Assembly (NCBI GenBank): GCA_015501075.1
Contig: JADNYJ010000340.1
Coordinates: 1-34,492, forward strand
Origin: Gymnopilus junonius
Taxonomy: Eukaryota > Basidiomycota > Agaricomycetes > Agaricales > Galerinaceae
Length of the DNA stretch: 34,492 nt
Direction: 5' to 3'
In this document: piece after piece, positions 32,853-34,492 of the stretch
How the letters are laid out: every line of letters begins with the position of its first letter
Numbering within the stretch: position 1 is the first letter of the stretch
Translations under genes and position numbers: made by a program
Notes under the pieces: model-generated
Told to the model about the DNA's origin: nothing
Seen by the model: only the letters and a program-made list of their open reading frames with translations
The model's database searches: none

Positions 32853-34492
32853 GATAATGGATAATGGAAATGTGGTCGAGTGAAGAAAGCTTGGGATGTA
32901 GAAATGGATTTGATTCCGGCTTAATGTTGTGCTTTTGAAGAAGCAAACGATTCAGTGTTAAAATGGGGTAAGACAATCACTGTGCCATTCCCACAGCAAA
33001 ATCGGGATCAGTAGAACTGATCCAAGGACAGATGAGATTGAGGTAAGATCTGGACAATGGCGTGCTTACGAGGATGTCCGATGGCTGCCGTACCCCCGAG
33101 TTTCCGTGCAGGCAGGTAATTCAACGGTGCCTTATGGAGTTGAATGGCCAGTTTACCAGGAATGTCGCTTACATGTGGCTGTTATTCTTTTGGGTATAAA
33201 GGAGAGATGAGATACCAACAGTTCCTCAGGCATATTAGCCAACTTGAAACTCTCCGAAGAGGGTGTATACCACAGTTAATCACAGACAATATATCCCTGA
33301 GCGCGCACTATAATAGATTGACCTTAGTATCCATTTATTCAAGGCAGTGCACTCGCCTTGAGGTCCCAAGAAAAGTTTGTGGAGAAACTCGGTTGTAAGG
33401 ACTGATGGCGGTGACCTGCGTGGGAGTTACGATTACATAACGGTTATGCCTCATTTAGGCGACCCTCACGTCCTCGGAACTATATTTAGATGGTCGCTCA
33501 CTTTCCTACCAAACGCTTACTATAGCAACTTGTCCTGATGCAGATGAAATTCTCCCAAAATCGAGATTCCTGCACGGTAATTTCCTTTGTGACAAGCGAA
33601 CTATGATTAGAGGTATCCTTGTTTGAAGACGACAAGTGATGCCAAATAACAGAATGAATAGCAAGCCATTGGCATGGGTGCGTGAGCAATATGACAACTA
33701 CACCTGTGACCAAGCAATGCTGGACTCCTCCGTTTAGGAGCAAAGAGATGTGAAAAGAAGTGCTGGACCTCCACTTCTTGGGAGCGCGAATGTTTCGGTG
33801 AAACCCACTTTGGCATCGTCTCCATAGTCCTCCAGTTCATCTCATTGACAGCCGCCAAATCCCGCCCTCTATCACTCCGCTTGACGTCCTCGCGCCGCAA
33901 GAGATAGTGGATTCGGAATGTACAAGAGCCTCACCCTCGGCTTTCCAATGCTGCCGCTTGCATTGGATGACTGCCACGCATCCTGCCTCAAGGTTGTCCA
34001 TAAGGGGTAGGTCATTACCAGGCGATCAGGTCGCTGTGATGTCTTCATTCCGACATCTAATAATGATTTCGAGGAGGGCGGATGGTTGACGATGCCCTGG
34101 AATAGGTGGATTTCTCCCGCTTGGCATACAGGGAAGCTCAATAACTCTAACTGACCAGGGCCCATCGTTTACAAATAGCATTCATCGTACTTGATCAGGA
34201 TTACTGCTGTGTGCTGTACATAACAGCGCCACCATCGAGCCTACACTCAAGGCGTTTGCGTCAGCCTATATAAATTGTATGGTTATCACCTTGAAACTTG
34301 CATCACTCTGACTCGATGACTGTCAACGAGAAGCATGGCATTGCTTAGAAAATGTGCTCCCATTACCATCGCGCATCAGCAATGGAGATGCCCAAGAGGA
34401 CTAACCCACTTGAAATTGCAGTCATGCAGCCGCGGAATAGACCTGTGCAATGCTCCGCATCTATCAGGGCGTGACACTGCGCTGTGGAGCTA
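32853..34492. other. Right-end region without a supported gene
   Basis: The Myb promoter should lie in the first few hundred bases. Two adjoining minus-strand frames (33607-33900 and 33872-34165) have ordinary composition and might be exons of an unrecognised gene, but no motif or clear splice chain supports this. A TATA-like sequence (TATATAAAT at 34266-34274) precedes a frame that starts at 34335 and is still open at the window edge. Confidence 0.3.

Noticed and set aside
34335..34492. Frame open to the right edge after a TATA-like box
   Set aside because: Only 52 codons are visible, with no recognised motif, and an upstream ATG in another frame precedes it; not enough to call a gene.
1..34492. 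CRISPR arrays, rRNA genes, bacterial-type operons or viral genes
   Set aside because: None seen: no regularly spaced repeats, and every secure gene has introns and fungal protein families.

Overview
The window reads as nuclear DNA of a mushroom-forming basidiomycete (Agaricomycetes). The evidence is: many short GT-AG introns (about 48-66 nt) inside every recognisable gene, two micro-exons (18 and 26 nt), a G-domain GTPase of the kind expanded in Agaricomycetes, an SRPK-like kinase, and a PIF/Harbinger-type miniature transposon. Nothing bacterial or viral was seen. Gene models below were built by hand from splice signals, phase and recognised protein motifs, so exon edges are predictions.

Layout, left to right. 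1-3355 is non-coding with a 494-bp inverted-repeat element (110-603) and a pyrimidine-rich leader. 3356-5503 (+) is an Sfp1-like C2H2 zinc-finger regulator in five exons. 5504-7206 shows no gene. 7207-8600 (+) is an SRPK-like protein kinase. 8601-14760 is a 6-kb stretch with no recognisable gene. 15113-21004 (+) is a very large protein (about 1,700 residues) with an N-terminal DUF1752/GATA_AreA-type motif, a Gln-rich middle and a C-terminal DUF3295-type motif. 21005-24301 is intergenic and holds two small terminal-inverted-repeat elements, one (23300-23764) a clear PIF/Harbinger derivative with TAA target duplications. 24302-25675 (+) is a five-exon P-loop GTPase. 26772-28578 (-) is a ten-exon aldose 1-epimerase whose frame is broken twice. 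31449-32852 (-) is a six-exon three-repeat Myb protein. The right end has no supported gene.

The genes do not form a pathway. Three probably act in nuclear regulation (Sfp1-like, Myb, DUF1752/DUF3295), one in phospho-signalling, one in sugar metabolism, and the GTPase has no firm role. The most informative oddities are the frame breaks in two otherwise well-conserved genes, and the twin 24-bp palindromes inside the transposon ends. I did not find a convincing new multi-gene system.
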